Source: Micromonospora sp. Llam0
GTDB taxonomy: Bacteria > Actinomycetota > Actinomycetes > Mycobacteriales > Micromonosporaceae
Length of the DNA: 64,000 bases
NCBI RefSeq assembly: GCF_003751085.1
Contig: NZ_RJJY01000002.1
Location: 1,364,001-1,428,000 of the forward strand
Reading direction: 5' to 3'
A model generated the notes under the pieces. That model saw only the letters and a list, made by a program, of their open reading frames with translations. It was not told the DNA's origin and made no database searches. Below, in pieces: positions 17,261 through 26,593 of this stretch. The first letter of the stretch is position 1; each line of letters opens with the position of its first letter. The translations under genes and the position numbers were made by a program.

Positions 17261-18709
17261 GTGGACGAGTGGGATCTGGCGATCATCGGTGGCGGTACGG
17301 CCGGCATCGTGGCGGCCAAGACCGCCGGCCGGTTCGGCGCGCGGGTGTTGCTGGTCGAGTCCGCCCGCACCGGGGGTGACTGCCTGTGGACCGGGTGCGT
17401 GCCGAGTAAGTCGTTGATCGCCGCCGCGCATGCCGCGCACACCGTCCGTACCGCTGCCCGGTTCGGGGTGCACGCCGGCCCGCCGAAGGTGGACGACGCC
17501 GCGGTGCTGGCGTACGTGCGGGCGGCCATCGCCCGGATCGAGCCGGTCGACTCGCCAGCGGCGATCAGCGCGGACGGGGCACAGGTCGTGACCGGCCGGG
17601 CGGAGTTCACCGGCCCCGGCAGCCTGCGGGTGACCGGGGCCGTCGGTGAGCGTGCGGTGCGGTTCCGCTGGGCGGTGCTCGCCACCGGTGCCGCCCCGGC
17701 CGTACCGGATCTGCCCGGTCTGGCCGAGGCTGATCCGCTGACCACCGAGACGCTGTGGGACCTCGACGCGTTGCCGGAACGGGTGGCGGTGCTCGGGGGC
17801 GGCCCGGTCGGCTGCGAGCTGGGCCAGGCCCTCGCGAGGCTCGGTGTGCGGGTCACCATCGTGCAGCGGGCCGACCGGCTGCTGACCAAGGAGGAGCCGG
17901 AGGTCGGTGCCCTGATCGCCGAACGGCTGCGCGCCGAGGGGGTGGCCGTGCTGTCCGGGGCGGACGTCGAACGCGTCGACGGCGGCACGGTGCAGCTGAC
18001 CGGCGCGGATCCGGTCGTGGTCGACCGGATCCTGGTCGCCACCGGCCGGCGACCCCGCACCGGCGGGTTGGGACTGGCCGCCGCCGGGGTGCGTTGCGAC
18101 GAGCGGGGCCACGTCGTCGTGGACGGGCTGCTGCGGACCAGTAACCGGCGGATCTTCGCCGCCGGTGACGTGACCGGGGTGCTGCCGTTCACCCATGTCG
18201 CCGGGGTGCAGGGCGGCTACGCCGCAACGAACGCGCTGCTCGGGCTGCGCCGCCGTGTCGACTACGCGGCGATTCCGTGGGTGACGTTCACCGACCCGGA
18301 GGTGGCACACGTCGGGGCGACCCTCGCCCAGGCCCGCCGCCGCCACGGCGACCGGGTCCACTACCGACGGTTGACGCACGAGCACGTCGACCGGGCGATC
18401 ACCGACGGCCGCCCGGACGGGTTCACCCTGCTGGTGATCGGCCCGGCCGACCGGCTGCTGGGCGCCACTGTGGTGTCGCCCCGGGCCGGGGAGTCGATCG
18501 CCGAGTTGGCCGCCGCGATTCGCCGGGGCGCGAAGGTGCGCGACGTCGCCGGCACCGTGCACGCCTATCCGACGTACGCCGACGGGCCGTGGAACGCCAG
18601 CCTGGCCCAGGTCCGGGCGGACCTCGCCGGGCCGCTGCTCTCCCGCGCCATCGGCGGCCTGCGCGGCCTGCGCCGCGCCCTGCACCCGGTCCGGGGTGAC
18701 CGCCGATGA
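17261..18709 (+). CDS. FAD-dependent pyridine nucleotide-disulfide oxidoreductase
   Basis: This 482-aa flavoenzyme is related to dihydrolipoamide dehydrogenase and mercuric reductase. The FAD-binding motif (LAIIGGGTAGIVAAKTAGRF, residues 5-24), the redox-active Cys41/Cys46 pair (GGDCLWTGCVPSK), the NAD(P) motif (VAVLGGGPVGCELGQALARL) and the second FAD motif (IFAAGDVTG) are all present. It has no N-terminal HMA domain and no C-terminal CC pair, so it is not a classical MerA. The C-terminal His-Glu region is replaced by HAYPTYADG. It starts at GTG 17261 and its stop overlaps the next gene. It probably reduces a small disulfide or an electron carrier for the operon's unknown pathway. Confidence 0.85.
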   Translation: MDEWDLAIIGGGTAGIVAAKTAGRFGARVLLVESARTGGDCLWTGCVPSKSLIAAAHAAHTVRTAARFGVHAGPPKVDDAAVLAYVRAAIARIEPVDSPAAISADGAQVVTGRAEFTGPGSLRVTGAVGERAVRFRWAVLATGAAPAVPDLPGLAEADPLTTETLWDLDALPERVAVLGGGPVGCELGQALARLGVRVTIVQRADRLLTKEEPEVGALIAERLRAEGVAVLSGADVERVDGGTVQLTGADPVVVDRILVATGRRPRTGGLGLAAAGVRCDERGHVVVDGLLRTSNRRIFAAGDVTGVLPFTHVAGVQGGYAATNALLGLRRRVDYAAIPWVTFTDPEVAHVGATLAQARRRHGDRVHYRRLTHEHVDRAITDGRPDGFTLLVIGPADRLLGATVVSPRAGESIAELAAAIRRGAKVRDVAGTVHAYPTYADGPWNASLAQVRADLAGPLLSRAIGGLRGLRRALHPVRGDRR

Positions 18710-19494
18710 TCCCCGACGAGACTCGGCCGGTGACGACCGAGGCCGAGCCCGTGGGGATCGAGACCGAGCCGGTGACGAGCGAGGCCCGGCCGGTGCCGAT
18801 GTCCCGGCTGGCGCGGATCATCGCCTCACCGTGGCCGAGGCTGGCGCTGTTGACGGGTTTCCTGACCGGCGCGGCGACGCTGCTCGCCACCGGGGGCGGC
18901 CTGAACGTGGAGACGCTGCGCGCCGGGGTCGCCGACGCCGGGGTCTGGGGGCCGGTCCTGTTCGTCGTCGGCTACGCCGTCGGCACCGTGCTGCTGGTGC
19001 CCGGGGTGCTGCTGACCGCGACGGCCGGGCTGCTGTTCGGCGTGGTCGGCGGCTCGGTGGTGGTGCTGCTCGGGGCGACGCTCGGCGCGGTGGCGTCGTT
19101 CCTGCTGGGCCGGGCGTTGGGCCGTCCGGCGGTGGAGCGGCTCGTCGGTGGCCGGCTGGACCGGCTGGACGGGTTCCTCGCCCGCCGGGGACTCGTCGCG
19201 GTCGTCGGCCTGCGGCTCGTACCGTTGGTGCCGTTCGCGCTGTTCAACTACGGGTCGGGGGTGACTGCGGTGCGGCTGCGCGACTACACGCTCGGCTCGG
19301 CGATCGGCATGACTCCCGGGATCGTCGCCTACACGGCGGTCGGTGGATCGGTCACCGACCCGACGTCTCCACAGTTTCTCATCGCCCTGACCGGTCTGGG
19401 TCTGCTGTCGCTGACCGGGCTGCTCGCCGCCCGCCGGGTTCGCCGCCGCGAGACGCGGGTCCGCCGCCGCGAAACCGGGGTCGACGCGCGGTGA
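18706..19494 (+). CDS. TVP38/TMEM64 (VTT-domain, DedA-like) membrane protein
   Basis: This 262-aa inner-membrane protein has about 40 N-terminal residues with a short repeat (PVTTEAEPVGIETEPVTSEA), then about six hydrophobic segments. The VTT signature is visible around residues 95-170 (VLFVVGYAVGTVLLVPGVLL and FNYGSGVTAVRLRDYTLGSA). Known VTT proteins act in lipid scrambling or envelope homeostasis; E. coli YdjX/YdjZ belong here. It overlaps the genes on both sides by four bases. Confidence 0.85.
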   Translation: MIPDETRPVTTEAEPVGIETEPVTSEARPVPMSRLARIIASPWPRLALLTGFLTGAATLLATGGGLNVETLRAGVADAGVWGPVLFVVGYAVGTVLLVPGVLLTATAGLLFGVVGGSVVVLLGATLGAVASFLLGRALGRPAVERLVGGRLDRLDGFLARRGLVAVVGLRLVPLVPFALFNYGSGVTAVRLRDYTLGSAIGMTPGIVAYTAVGGSVTDPTSPQFLIALTGLGLLSLTGLLAARRVRRRETRVRRRETGVDAR

Positions 19495-20114
19495 TCGACG
19501 CGCGACTGCGTCCGGTGCTGGCCGGGCCGCTGGACCGCCTCGCCGCCGGCCTCGACCGGCCGTGGATCACGCCCGGTCGGCTCACCGCCGCCGGGCTGGC
19601 GTTGGGGCTGGCCGCCAGCGTCGCCGCGGCGGCCGGGCTGTGGTGGTGGGCGCTGGCCGGGTGGCTGCTGTCCCGGTTGGCCGACGGCCTCGACGGGCCG
19701 CTGGCCCGCCGCCGCGACACTGCGTCGCCGCTGGGCGGGTTCCTCGACATCGTCGCCGACTTCACCGTGTACGGGGCGTTCGTCGCCGGGGTCGCCGTCG
19801 GCGTCGACGGCTCGGCCACGCCGTTCCTGGTGCTGCTGGTGGCCTACTACGTCAACGGGGCGGCCCTGCTGGCGTACTCGTCGATCGCCGAACGGCTGGG
19901 CCGCGACCGGGGCGACGAGCGGTCGCTGCACTTCCTCGGCGGGCTGGCCGAGGGCGCCGAAACGGTCGCCGTACACAGCCTGTTCTGCCTGTTTCCCGGC
20001 GTCGCCGGGCCGATCGCCTGGGTGTGGGCCGCCGTGGTCGCGGTCACCGCCGGGCAGCGTGTCGTGTACGCCGTGCGTACCCTGTCCGATCCTGACTGGA
20101 GGCCCACCCGATGA
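19491..20114 (+). CDS. CDP-alcohol phosphatidyltransferase family membrane enzyme
   Basis: This 207-aa protein starts at GTG 19491 (GTGA overlap). It carries the family catalytic motif DG-x2-AR-x8-G-x3-D-x3-D as DGPLARRRDTASPLGGFLDIVAD (read from the motif at about residues 70-92) and several membrane spans. The family transfers a phospho-alcohol from CDP-lipid or CDP-alcohol to an acceptor; the substrate here is unknown. It corresponds in position to E. coli ynjF beside an ABC importer. Confidence 0.85.
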   Translation: MIDARLRPVLAGPLDRLAAGLDRPWITPGRLTAAGLALGLAASVAAAAGLWWWALAGWLLSRLADGLDGPLARRRDTASPLGGFLDIVADFTVYGAFVAGVAVGVDGSATPFLVLLVAYYVNGAALLAYSSIAERLGRDRGDERSLHFLGGLAEGAETVAVHSLFCLFPGVAGPIAWVWAAVVAVTAGQRVVYAVRTLSDPDWRPTR

Positions 20115-21343
20115 TCCGACGATGGCGTGCCGTGGTCGCGCTGACCGCCGCCGGGCTGCTCGCCACCGCCTGCGGCGGCGAGCCCGGCGGGGCCGATCCC
20201 GCGCCGGGCGATTTCGCCCAGGTGCAGCGCGAGGCGCGCGGGCAGACCGTCAACCTGTTCATGTACGGCGGCGACGACGGCGCCAACCGCTACATCGACG
20301 AGGTCGTCGCCCCGGCCGCCCGCCAGCAGCTGGACGTCGGGATCAACCGGGTGCCGGTCACCGACACCGCGTTGGCGGTCAACAAGGTCCTCGGCGAGCG
20401 GCAGGCCGGTCGCGCCTCGGGCGGATCGGTGGACCTGGTGTGGATCAACGGGGAGAACTTCCGCACCGGCAAGCAGGCCGGGCTGTGGCAGTGCGGCCTG
20501 GTCGAGGTGCTGCCCAACATGCGCTACGTGGACTGGTCCGACCCGGCGGTCGCCAACGACTTCGGCACCCCGGTCGACGGCTGCGAGGTGCCGTGGAGCC
20601 GGGCCCAGTTCGCGTTCGTCTACGACTCGGCCCGGGTCGACGACCCGCCGAGCACGCTCACCAGTCTGCTGGACTGGGTCCGTGCCAACCCGGGCCGGTT
20701 CACCTATCCCGCGCCGCCGGACTTCACCGGCTCGGTCTTCGTCCGGCACGTCCTGGCCGCCCAGTCCGGCGGGCGCGACCAGGTCCCGGACGGGTTCGAC
20801 CAGGCCGCCTACGACCGGCTCACCCCTCCGCTGTGGCAGACCCTGCGCGAGCTGCGGCCCGCGCTGTGGCGCGAGGGTGGGACGTACCCGGCCAACGAGA
20901 AGGAACTCAACGACCTGTACGCCAACCGGCAGGTCGACTTCACCATGACCTACGGCCCGGCGCAGGTCACCAGCCTGGTCGAGCGGGGCCAGTTCCCGGC
21001 CACCACCCGCACCCTGCTGCTGGACGAGGGGACCATCGGCAACACCAACTACCTGGCCGTGCCCGCCAACGCCGCCAACCGCCCGGCCGCCCTGACACTG
21101 GCCGACCTGATGCTGTCGCCGGAGTTGCAGTACGAGAAGGCCAGGCCTGGCGGGTGGGGGCAGTACCCGGCCGTCGATCTGGACAAACTGGACGTGCAGT
21201 GGCGGGACCGGTTCGCCGCCCTGCCCACCTCGCCGCAGGTGCCCGGCTACGCCGAGCTGTCCCGCAACAGCCAGCCGGAGCTGCGCGCCGACTGGCTGCC
21301 GCCGCTGGAGGAGGGCTGGCGGCGCGAGGTCCTGCAACGGTGA
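20111..21343 (+). CDS. ABC importer substrate-binding lipoprotein (YnjB-like)
   Basis: This 410-aa protein begins with a lipoprotein signal (MIRRWRAVVALTAAGLLATA, then Cys21 in the lipobox LATAC). The mature part is a periplasmic-binding fold of the iron/thiamine/polyamine type (NLFMYGGDDGANRYIDEVVA near the start; NFTMTYGPAQV-like central region). It is the first of four overlapping ABC genes. The length fits YnjB (about 390 aa) rather than a typical sugar-binding protein. The ligand is unknown. Confidence 0.8.
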   Translation: MIRRWRAVVALTAAGLLATACGGEPGGADPAPGDFAQVQREARGQTVNLFMYGGDDGANRYIDEVVAPAARQQLDVGINRVPVTDTALAVNKVLGERQAGRASGGSVDLVWINGENFRTGKQAGLWQCGLVEVLPNMRYVDWSDPAVANDFGTPVDGCEVPWSRAQFAFVYDSARVDDPPSTLTSLLDWVRANPGRFTYPAPPDFTGSVFVRHVLAAQSGGRDQVPDGFDQAAYDRLTPPLWQTLRELRPALWREGGTYPANEKELNDLYANRQVDFTMTYGPAQVTSLVERGQFPATTRTLLLDEGTIGNTNYLAVPANAANRPAALTLADLMLSPELQYEKARPGGWGQYPAVDLDKLDVQWRDRFAALPTSPQVPGYAELSRNSQPELRADWLPPLEEGWRREVLQR

Positions 21344-22203
21344 ACCACCACCGTCGTCGTACCGGGCTGCTGCTGGTCCTGCCCGCGCTGGCCGCCGTCG
21401 TGCTGCTCTTCGGCGGCGGCCTCGGCTACGGCCTCGCCCAGAGCCTGGGTCTGGCCGGTTTCACCGACGCCCCACCCGGCCTGGCCGCGTACCGGCAGGT
21501 GACCGAGGGGCCGGCGTTCGTCGACGGGCTGCTGCTCAGCCTGTGGATCTCCACCGTGGCCACCGTCCTGGCCGTCGTCATCGGCGTCGCCGCCGCCCTT
21601 GCCCTGCGCCGCACCGCCGGCGGTCGGCGGACCGCCACGTTCCTCGCCCAGCTGGGGCTGCCGGTGCCGCACCTGATCGGGGCGGTCGCGATCGGGCTGC
21701 TGCTGGCCGACTCCGGGCTGCTCGCCCGGACCGCTCACGCGATGGGTGTCCCGCTGCCCGCCCTGGTCGCCGACCCGTACGCGATCGGCGTGATCGTCGA
21801 GTACGTCTGGAAGGAAGCCCCGTTCGTGCTGATCGTGGTCCTCGCCGCCCTGGGCGGCCCGGTCGGCGAACACGAACAGGTCGCCGCCACCCTCGGCGCC
21901 AGCCCTCGTCAGGTGCTGCGGCGGGTGACCCTGCCGCTGCTCGCCCCGTCGATCCTGGCCGTGGCGGTGCTGATCTTCGCGTTCACCCTCGGCGCGTACG
22001 AGGTGCCGGCGCTGCTCGGCCGCGCCTACCCGCAACCGTTGCCGGTGCTCGCCTACCAGCGGTTCACCGCCGCCGAACTGTCCGGCCGCGCCGAAGGGGT
22101 CGCGGTCGCGCTGCTGATCGCGGCGGTGGCGGTGGCCGCCGCGGGGGCGTACACCTGGGCCAGCCGGCGGGCCGTCGGCGACGTCACCGGGGCGAAGCGG
22201 TGA
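21340..22203 (+). CDS. ABC importer permease 1
   Basis: This 287-aa integral membrane protein starts at GTG 21340 (GTGA overlap) and has about six hydrophobic segments. The EAA loop that contacts the ATPase is seen in HEQVAATLGASPRQVLRRVT followed by LPLLAPS. The two permeases together match the two halves of the single large YnjC of E. coli. It would form the channel with permease 2. Confidence 0.85.
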   Translation: MNHHRRRTGLLLVLPALAAVVLLFGGGLGYGLAQSLGLAGFTDAPPGLAAYRQVTEGPAFVDGLLLSLWISTVATVLAVVIGVAAALALRRTAGGRRTATFLAQLGLPVPHLIGAVAIGLLLADSGLLARTAHAMGVPLPALVADPYAIGVIVEYVWKEAPFVLIVVLAALGGPVGEHEQVAATLGASPRQVLRRVTLPLLAPSILAVAVLIFAFTLGAYEVPALLGRAYPQPLPVLAYQRFTAAELSGRAEGVAVALLIAAVAVAAAGAYTWASRRAVGDVTGAKR

Positions 22204-23003
22204 CCACGCTGGCCCGCCCGGCGGTGGTGATCCTCGCCGGGCTCTGGGTCGCCGGACCGCTGCTGCCGCTGGCCGTGCAGGCCTTCACCGACCAGTGGTT
22301 CTACCCGGATCTGTGGCCGGGCCGATGGTCGTTGGCGGGCTGGCGGCAGGCGCTGGGCCCGCAGTCGCGCCTGCCCGAGGCCGTCGCCACCTCTATCGGC
22401 ATCGGGGCCGCTGTCGCCGTACTCGCCACCGTGCTGGGCGCCGCCGCCGGGCGGGCGCTGGCCTGGCACCGGCTGCCCGGCCGGCGGCTGATCGAACTGG
22501 TCCTGCTCGCCCCGGTGCTGGTGCCGCCGTTCGCCGTCGCGATGGGCGCCCAGACCGTGTACCTGCGCGCCGGCCTCGCCGACTCGGTCGCCGGGGTGGT
22601 GCTGGCCCAGCTACCCGCCGCCACCGCGTACGCCACCCTGCTGCTGTCCGGGGTCTGGGCCGGAGTCGACCCCGACCTGGAACGGCAGGCCCGCACCCTC
22701 GGAGCCGGGCCCTGGCGGGCAATGCGCGCGGTGAGCCTGCCTCAGCTGCGCGGCGGCCTGACCGTCGCCGCGATGTTCGCCTTCCTTGTCTCCTGGAGCG
22801 ACTACCTGATGACCCTGCTCATCGGCGGCGGTGTCGTCACCACCGTGCCGCTGCTGCTGTTCGCCACCGCCGCCGGCAGCGGCAACCAGGCCGCCACCGC
22901 CGCCATCGCCCTGGTCGCCATCGCCCCGCCCCTGCTGCTCACCGCCCTCGCGGCCCGCCAACTCGCCGGCCGCGACACCGCCCGGCTCGGAGTCGGACGA
23001 TGA
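22200..23003 (+). CDS. ABC importer permease 2
   Basis: This 267-aa membrane protein starts at GTG 22200 with a four-base overlap. The EAA-type loop is present (LERQARTLGAGPWRAMRAVS then LPQLRGG), and there are about six membrane spans. It pairs with the upstream permease and the downstream ATPase, and is in the same family as the polyamine/thiamine/iron permeases (BPD_transp_1). Confidence 0.85.
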   Translation: MTTLARPAVVILAGLWVAGPLLPLAVQAFTDQWFYPDLWPGRWSLAGWRQALGPQSRLPEAVATSIGIGAAVAVLATVLGAAAGRALAWHRLPGRRLIELVLLAPVLVPPFAVAMGAQTVYLRAGLADSVAGVVLAQLPAATAYATLLLSGVWAGVDPDLERQARTLGAGPWRAMRAVSLPQLRGGLTVAAMFAFLVSWSDYLMTLLIGGGVVTTVPLLLFATAAGSGNQAATAAIALVAIAPPLLLTALAARQLAGRDTARLGVGR

Positions 23004-24040
23004 CCACCGACGTCACCATCGACGCCCTCGACCACACCTACCCCGGTGCCGCCGCACCGACCCTGCGCCGGGTCAGCCTGGAGGTGCCGGCCGGCACCCG
23101 TACCGCGATCCTGGGCCCTTCCGGCAGCGGCAAGTCGACCCTGTTGTCGATCGTCGCCGGGCTGACCGCGCCCACCGGCGGCGACGTACGGTTCGCCGGT
23201 CGCAGCGTTCTGCGCCAGCCGGCGCACCGCCGCGACCTCGGCGTGGTCTTTCAACGTCCGCTGCTGTTCCCACACCTCACCGTCAGCGAGAACGTCGCCT
23301 TCGGGCTGCGGATGCGCGGCACCGACCGCACCGCCACCCGGCGACGGGTCGGAGAGCTGCTCGACGCCGTCGCGCTCGTCGACTACGCCGGACGACGCAG
23401 CACCGCGCTCTCCGGCGGCCAGCAGCAGCGGGTCGCCCTCGCCCGGGCGTTGGCCGCCCGGCCGGCCGTGCTCCTGCTCGACGAGCCGTTCAGCGCCCTC
23501 GACCCGCAACTGCGGGCCAGCATGCGCACCCTCCTCGCCGACCTGCACCAGCGGGAGGGCACCACCACGCTGTTCGTCACCCACGACCGCGACGACGCCG
23601 TCGACGTCGCCGACCAGGTCGCCGTCCTGCTCGACGGCCACGTCGCCCAGCACGCCCCACCCGCCGACCTGTTCCGCCGATCCGCCACTCTCGCCGTCGC
23701 CCGCTTCCTGGGCGGCGCGGTCAACGTCGTCGCCGGCTCCGCCCGCCCGGGCCGCTTCGACTGCCCCCTCGGCAGCCTGCACCTGGACACCGACCACCGG
23801 GGACCCGGCCTGCTGCTCATCCGACCGGAGGCGATCGTGGTCGCCGACGACCAGCGGGGCGACAACGTCGTCCCGGCGACCGTTACCGCCGTCACCGACC
23901 GTGGCACCCACCTCGACGTGCGGGCCACCAGCTCGGGGCTCACCCTGCAGATCAGAGTCGGGCCGGCGACCCCGCTGCGGCTCGGCGACGAGCCACTGCT
24001 CTGGCTACCCCCGGCCCATCTCAGCGTCGTGACGCCGTAG
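23000..24040 (+). CDS. ABC importer ATPase (YnjD-like)
   Basis: This 346-aa nucleotide-binding subunit has Walker A GPSGSGKST (about residues 38-46), a Q-loop (VVFQRPLLFPH), the signature LSGGQQQRVALARALA, Walker B (AVLLLDEPFSALDPQ) and an H-loop (LFVTHDRDD). A C-terminal TOBE-like regulatory domain follows (LLLIRPEAIVVADD). It ends the seven-gene operon 17261-24040, all joined by four-base overlaps, so the parts are probably made in fixed proportion. Confidence 0.9.
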   Translation: MTTDVTIDALDHTYPGAAAPTLRRVSLEVPAGTRTAILGPSGSGKSTLLSIVAGLTAPTGGDVRFAGRSVLRQPAHRRDLGVVFQRPLLFPHLTVSENVAFGLRMRGTDRTATRRRVGELLDAVALVDYAGRRSTALSGGQQQRVALARALAARPAVLLLDEPFSALDPQLRASMRTLLADLHQREGTTTLFVTHDRDDAVDVADQVAVLLDGHVAQHAPPADLFRRSATLAVARFLGGAVNVVAGSARPGRFDCPLGSLHLDTDHRGPGLLLIRPEAIVVADDQRGDNVVPATVTAVTDRGTHLDVRATSSGLTLQIRVGPATPLRLGDEPLLWLPPAHLSVVTP

Positions 24041-24165
24041 GTCCACCGGCCTGTGGCCCGAAGCGTGAACGACAACGCCAGTGTCGTGCCTTCTTCCACG
24101 ACGACGGCGAACGCCTGCTCACGGTACCGCTTCACCAGACGCAGGACGCAGCACTGGCCGCAGCC

Positions 24166-24819
24166 TCATGGTGGAGGGGGGTCACCGGCGACCAGGCCAT
24201 CTTCACGCACTCGGTTGGCGAGGTCGAGTTTGGTGTAGGTCGGTCGGCCTACGGACCGGTACTTTTCCTTCACCCGTTCCAGGTAGTGCTTGGCCGTAGC
24301 AGGCCGAATGCTGGTGCGCCGTGCCGCAGAGTCCAACGTCATGCCGGATGCGTACGCAACCAGCAACCGCAGTTCCTGGTCGGACAGTCTCGGCTTGTTG
24401 GGCCGGCTGTCGTGGGCTATGGCGAAGGCCAGTTCGCTGGGAAACATCTGTTGGCCGCGATGGATGTCGCGGATCATCGCGGCCAGTTCGGCCAAGTCAT
24501 GATTTTTGGTCAGATACCCGGCGGCACCTGCGGCGTGGGTGGCCAGCATGTGCGCCGGATCGGCCATGACAGTGGCCACGAGCACCTTGGGGCCGGCCCG
24601 GATGATCCGGCGCACGTTGGTGGCCGGATCGGAATTGTCGGCCAGCATAAGATCGAGAACGACGACGTCGATGGTGCCCATGTCGCGTTGCATCAACTGA
24701 TCCACTGATTCGACGGTAGCCACCAGACGAAGATCAGGTGCACTGTCAACCCACGCGGTCAGGCCGGAAATCAACATACGATCGTCGTCCACGGCTGCGA
24801 TCGTGATCACTGCGGCCAC
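24166..24819 (-). CDS. LuxR-type response regulator
   Basis: This 217-aa protein has a receiver domain (acidic pocket Asp11-Asp13 in VDDDRM, phospho-acceptor Asp56 in DVVVLDLMLAD). A C-terminal LuxR-like helix-turn-helix follows (LVAYASGMTLDSAARRTSI and ATAKHYLERVKEKY). It overlaps the end of the histidine kinase gene upstream on the same strand. The pair sits beside the ACP/ketosynthase cluster and may control it; that link is inferred from position only. Confidence 0.85.
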   Translation of the reverse strand: MAAVITIAAVDDDRMLISGLTAWVDSAPDLRLVATVESVDQLMQRDMGTIDVVVLDLMLADNSDPATNVRRIIRAGPKVLVATVMADPAHMLATHAAGAAGYLTKNHDLAELAAMIRDIHRGQQMFPSELAFAIAHDSRPNKPRLSDQELRLLVAYASGMTLDSAARRTSIRPATAKHYLERVKEKYRSVGRPTYTKLDLANRVREDGLVAGDPPPP

Positions 24820-25946
24820 TTCAGCTCCACGCAGGTCCCATCGCCGGGGACGGAATGCACCGAGGCCGTTCCCCCCACTTCTCGCATTCTAGCTATGATC
24901 GAGGTTCGTATTCCAGTTCCAGGAGTTGTCTCATCGACGGGTTCGAAACCCACGCCACGATCGACGATGCGGACCACGACCGCACCGTCCTCCATGCCCG
25001 CGGTCAACCAGGCCTCGCCGGTGCGAGCGTGGCGGTGTGTGTTGTTGAGGGCCTCTCGGCAGGCCATCGCGATCGCGGTGACCGCTCGTCGATCTATAGA
25101 AGACGACAGCGGTGCGAGCAGCGGGTGCAGCCGTAGGCCGATGCCCGTGGCGTCCGCTGCCACCGACGCCAGCGCGGCTGGCAGGCTGTCGGACGCCACG
25201 GTGCCCCCTTGCATGATGGTCCGCAGATAGGTGGCGTCGCGGGCGGCCAAGGCTCGGACCTGGTCGGAGTTGGCATCGAGCCGGCCGCTAGCGATCGCGG
25301 TCAGCGTGGCCAGTGCCGTGTCGTGCACTACGCGCCGACTCTCCGGGGCATCCCACTGGGTCTCGCCAGCGTCTTCGCAGCGGCCGATGGTGTCGTCGGT
25401 GGCCAACAGCGTCCGGCGAGTCGCACCGGCCACCAGAGCGATGACGACGAGGGTTGCCGTGTGCGCCGCGACCTGAGGCACCGTGATGTCAACGGCGTCG
25501 GCAGGGTGAAGGGCGAGCAGTAGCGGGATGGTGACCAAGCTGGCGAGCGCAACCATGACAGCGCGGGTCGACAGTGCCCATCCGGCGACGATCGCCGCGC
25601 AGTGCAGGCTGCCATAGCTGAACGCCAGGTCCTCCCAGCCGCCGGCGAGCGCCAGCAGGCCGATGCCTGCGGCGAGGCCGACATCGAGCACGGCGAGGGG
25701 TTGCCGGAAGGCGGCATGCCGCCAGGCGTCCCATAGCAGGATGCATCCCCAAGCCGTAGTAAGGGCCACCGCGATGGACATGGATGTGCCGGGCCGAGCG
25801 GAGCCCTCGGCAAGCACCGTGGCCAGGCTGATCGCCCGGTGTACTCCGACTATCAGCATGACCAGCCGGAATATGCGCGGCATGGCATCGATGCTGGCCG
25901 TGACGTCGGCTGCCGGCCGCATCGGACGAGCAAGCAATGTGGACAT
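24807..25946 (-). CDS. Sensor histidine kinase (NarL/LuxR-partner type)
   Basis: ATG 25946 (MSTLLARPMRPAADV) has AAGGAG upstream; a more upstream ATG at 26048 is less likely. The protein is 379 aa, with five or six N-terminal membrane segments, a dimerisation helix with the likely phospho-acceptor His in RRVVHDTALATLTAI, and an HATPase domain (N-box REALNNTHRHAR, G-boxes DRGVGFEP and GTGIRTS). It has no large extracellular sensor domain, so it may sense a membrane signal. It overlaps the response regulator gene by 13 bases. Confidence 0.85.
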   Translation of the reverse strand: MSTLLARPMRPAADVTASIDAMPRIFRLVMLIVGVHRAISLATVLAEGSARPGTSMSIAVALTTAWGCILLWDAWRHAAFRQPLAVLDVGLAAGIGLLALAGGWEDLAFSYGSLHCAAIVAGWALSTRAVMVALASLVTIPLLLALHPADAVDITVPQVAAHTATLVVIALVAGATRRTLLATDDTIGRCEDAGETQWDAPESRRVVHDTALATLTAIASGRLDANSDQVRALAARDATYLRTIMQGGTVASDSLPAALASVAADATGIGLRLHPLLAPLSSSIDRRAVTAIAMACREALNNTHRHARTGEAWLTAGMEDGAVVVRIVDRGVGFEPVDETTPGTGIRTSIIARMREVGGTASVHSVPGDGTCVELKWPQ

Positions 25947-26176
25947 CTGCGATGACTCCTTGAAGCACGTTCTGCGGCGCCGAAGACCGCTGTCTACCGA
26001 GGAAAGTACGACCGACGACCGGAGCCGTATGTGGGCGGCATTACACAACGCGCACCTGATACCTCGCCGTCAGACGAATGTCAACGACGGTAATCGGCCG
26101 TCTACTGCCGGCCGCAGCGAATTTCTAGCGTGTCGGTGCAGGCGCACAGCGCCGATCCGAATCGAGGAGGTTTGCT

Positions 26177-26593
26177 ATGGCTGACGGTGGGATCACCGAT
26201 TACGTCGCGGTCCTGCGCCCCGCACTGGCCGAGGCGGTGGGACTCGAAGAGAGCGATATCGAGCCGTCGGCCACGATCCTCGGCGATCTGGGCGCGGAGT
26301 CGATTGACCTGTTGGATGTCCTGTTTCGAGTCGAGCGGGTGGTGGGTGTGAAGATCTCGGCGACCGAGATCGCCGACCTGCTGCAGGGTGACCTCAGCGA
26401 CGATGAGTTCGAAGGACCTGGCGGGATCGTGACCGCAGCCGGCCTGGACCAGTTGCAACGGGTGCTGCCGCAGATCGACAAGGCGGAGCTCGCCGGACGT
26501 CTGGTCGCCGACGACATCATGAACCTGTTCACGGTGGAGAACCTGGCGTACCTGGTGGCCCAGCGTGCGGCGATGGCAGCAGATGCCCGCTGA
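26177..26593 (+). CDS. Acyl carrier protein, long form (138 aa)
   Basis: The phosphopantetheine site is the Ser in LGDLGAESIDLLDVLFRVER (about residues 34-53). The protein is longer than a usual ACP (about 80 aa). An insert after residue 70 (LSDDEFEGPGGIVTAAGLDQ) precedes a C-terminal helix (FTVENLAYLVAQRA). The ribosome-binding site GAGGAGG precedes ATG 26177. It opens the biosynthetic cluster and is followed at once by its own holo-ACP synthase. It would carry the growing chain for the KS, KR and dehydratase proteins. Confidence 0.85.
   Translation: MADGGITDYVAVLRPALAEAVGLEESDIEPSATILGDLGAESIDLLDVLFRVERVVGVKISATEIADLLQGDLSDDEFEGPGGIVTAAGLDQLQRVLPQIDKAELAGRLVADDIMNLFTVENLAYLVAQRAAMAADAR

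Noticed and set aside
17261..18709. Calling the operon FAD reductase a mercuric reductase
   Set aside because: It lacks the C-terminal Cys-Cys pair present in the MerA at 41679 and is not near a mer regulator.
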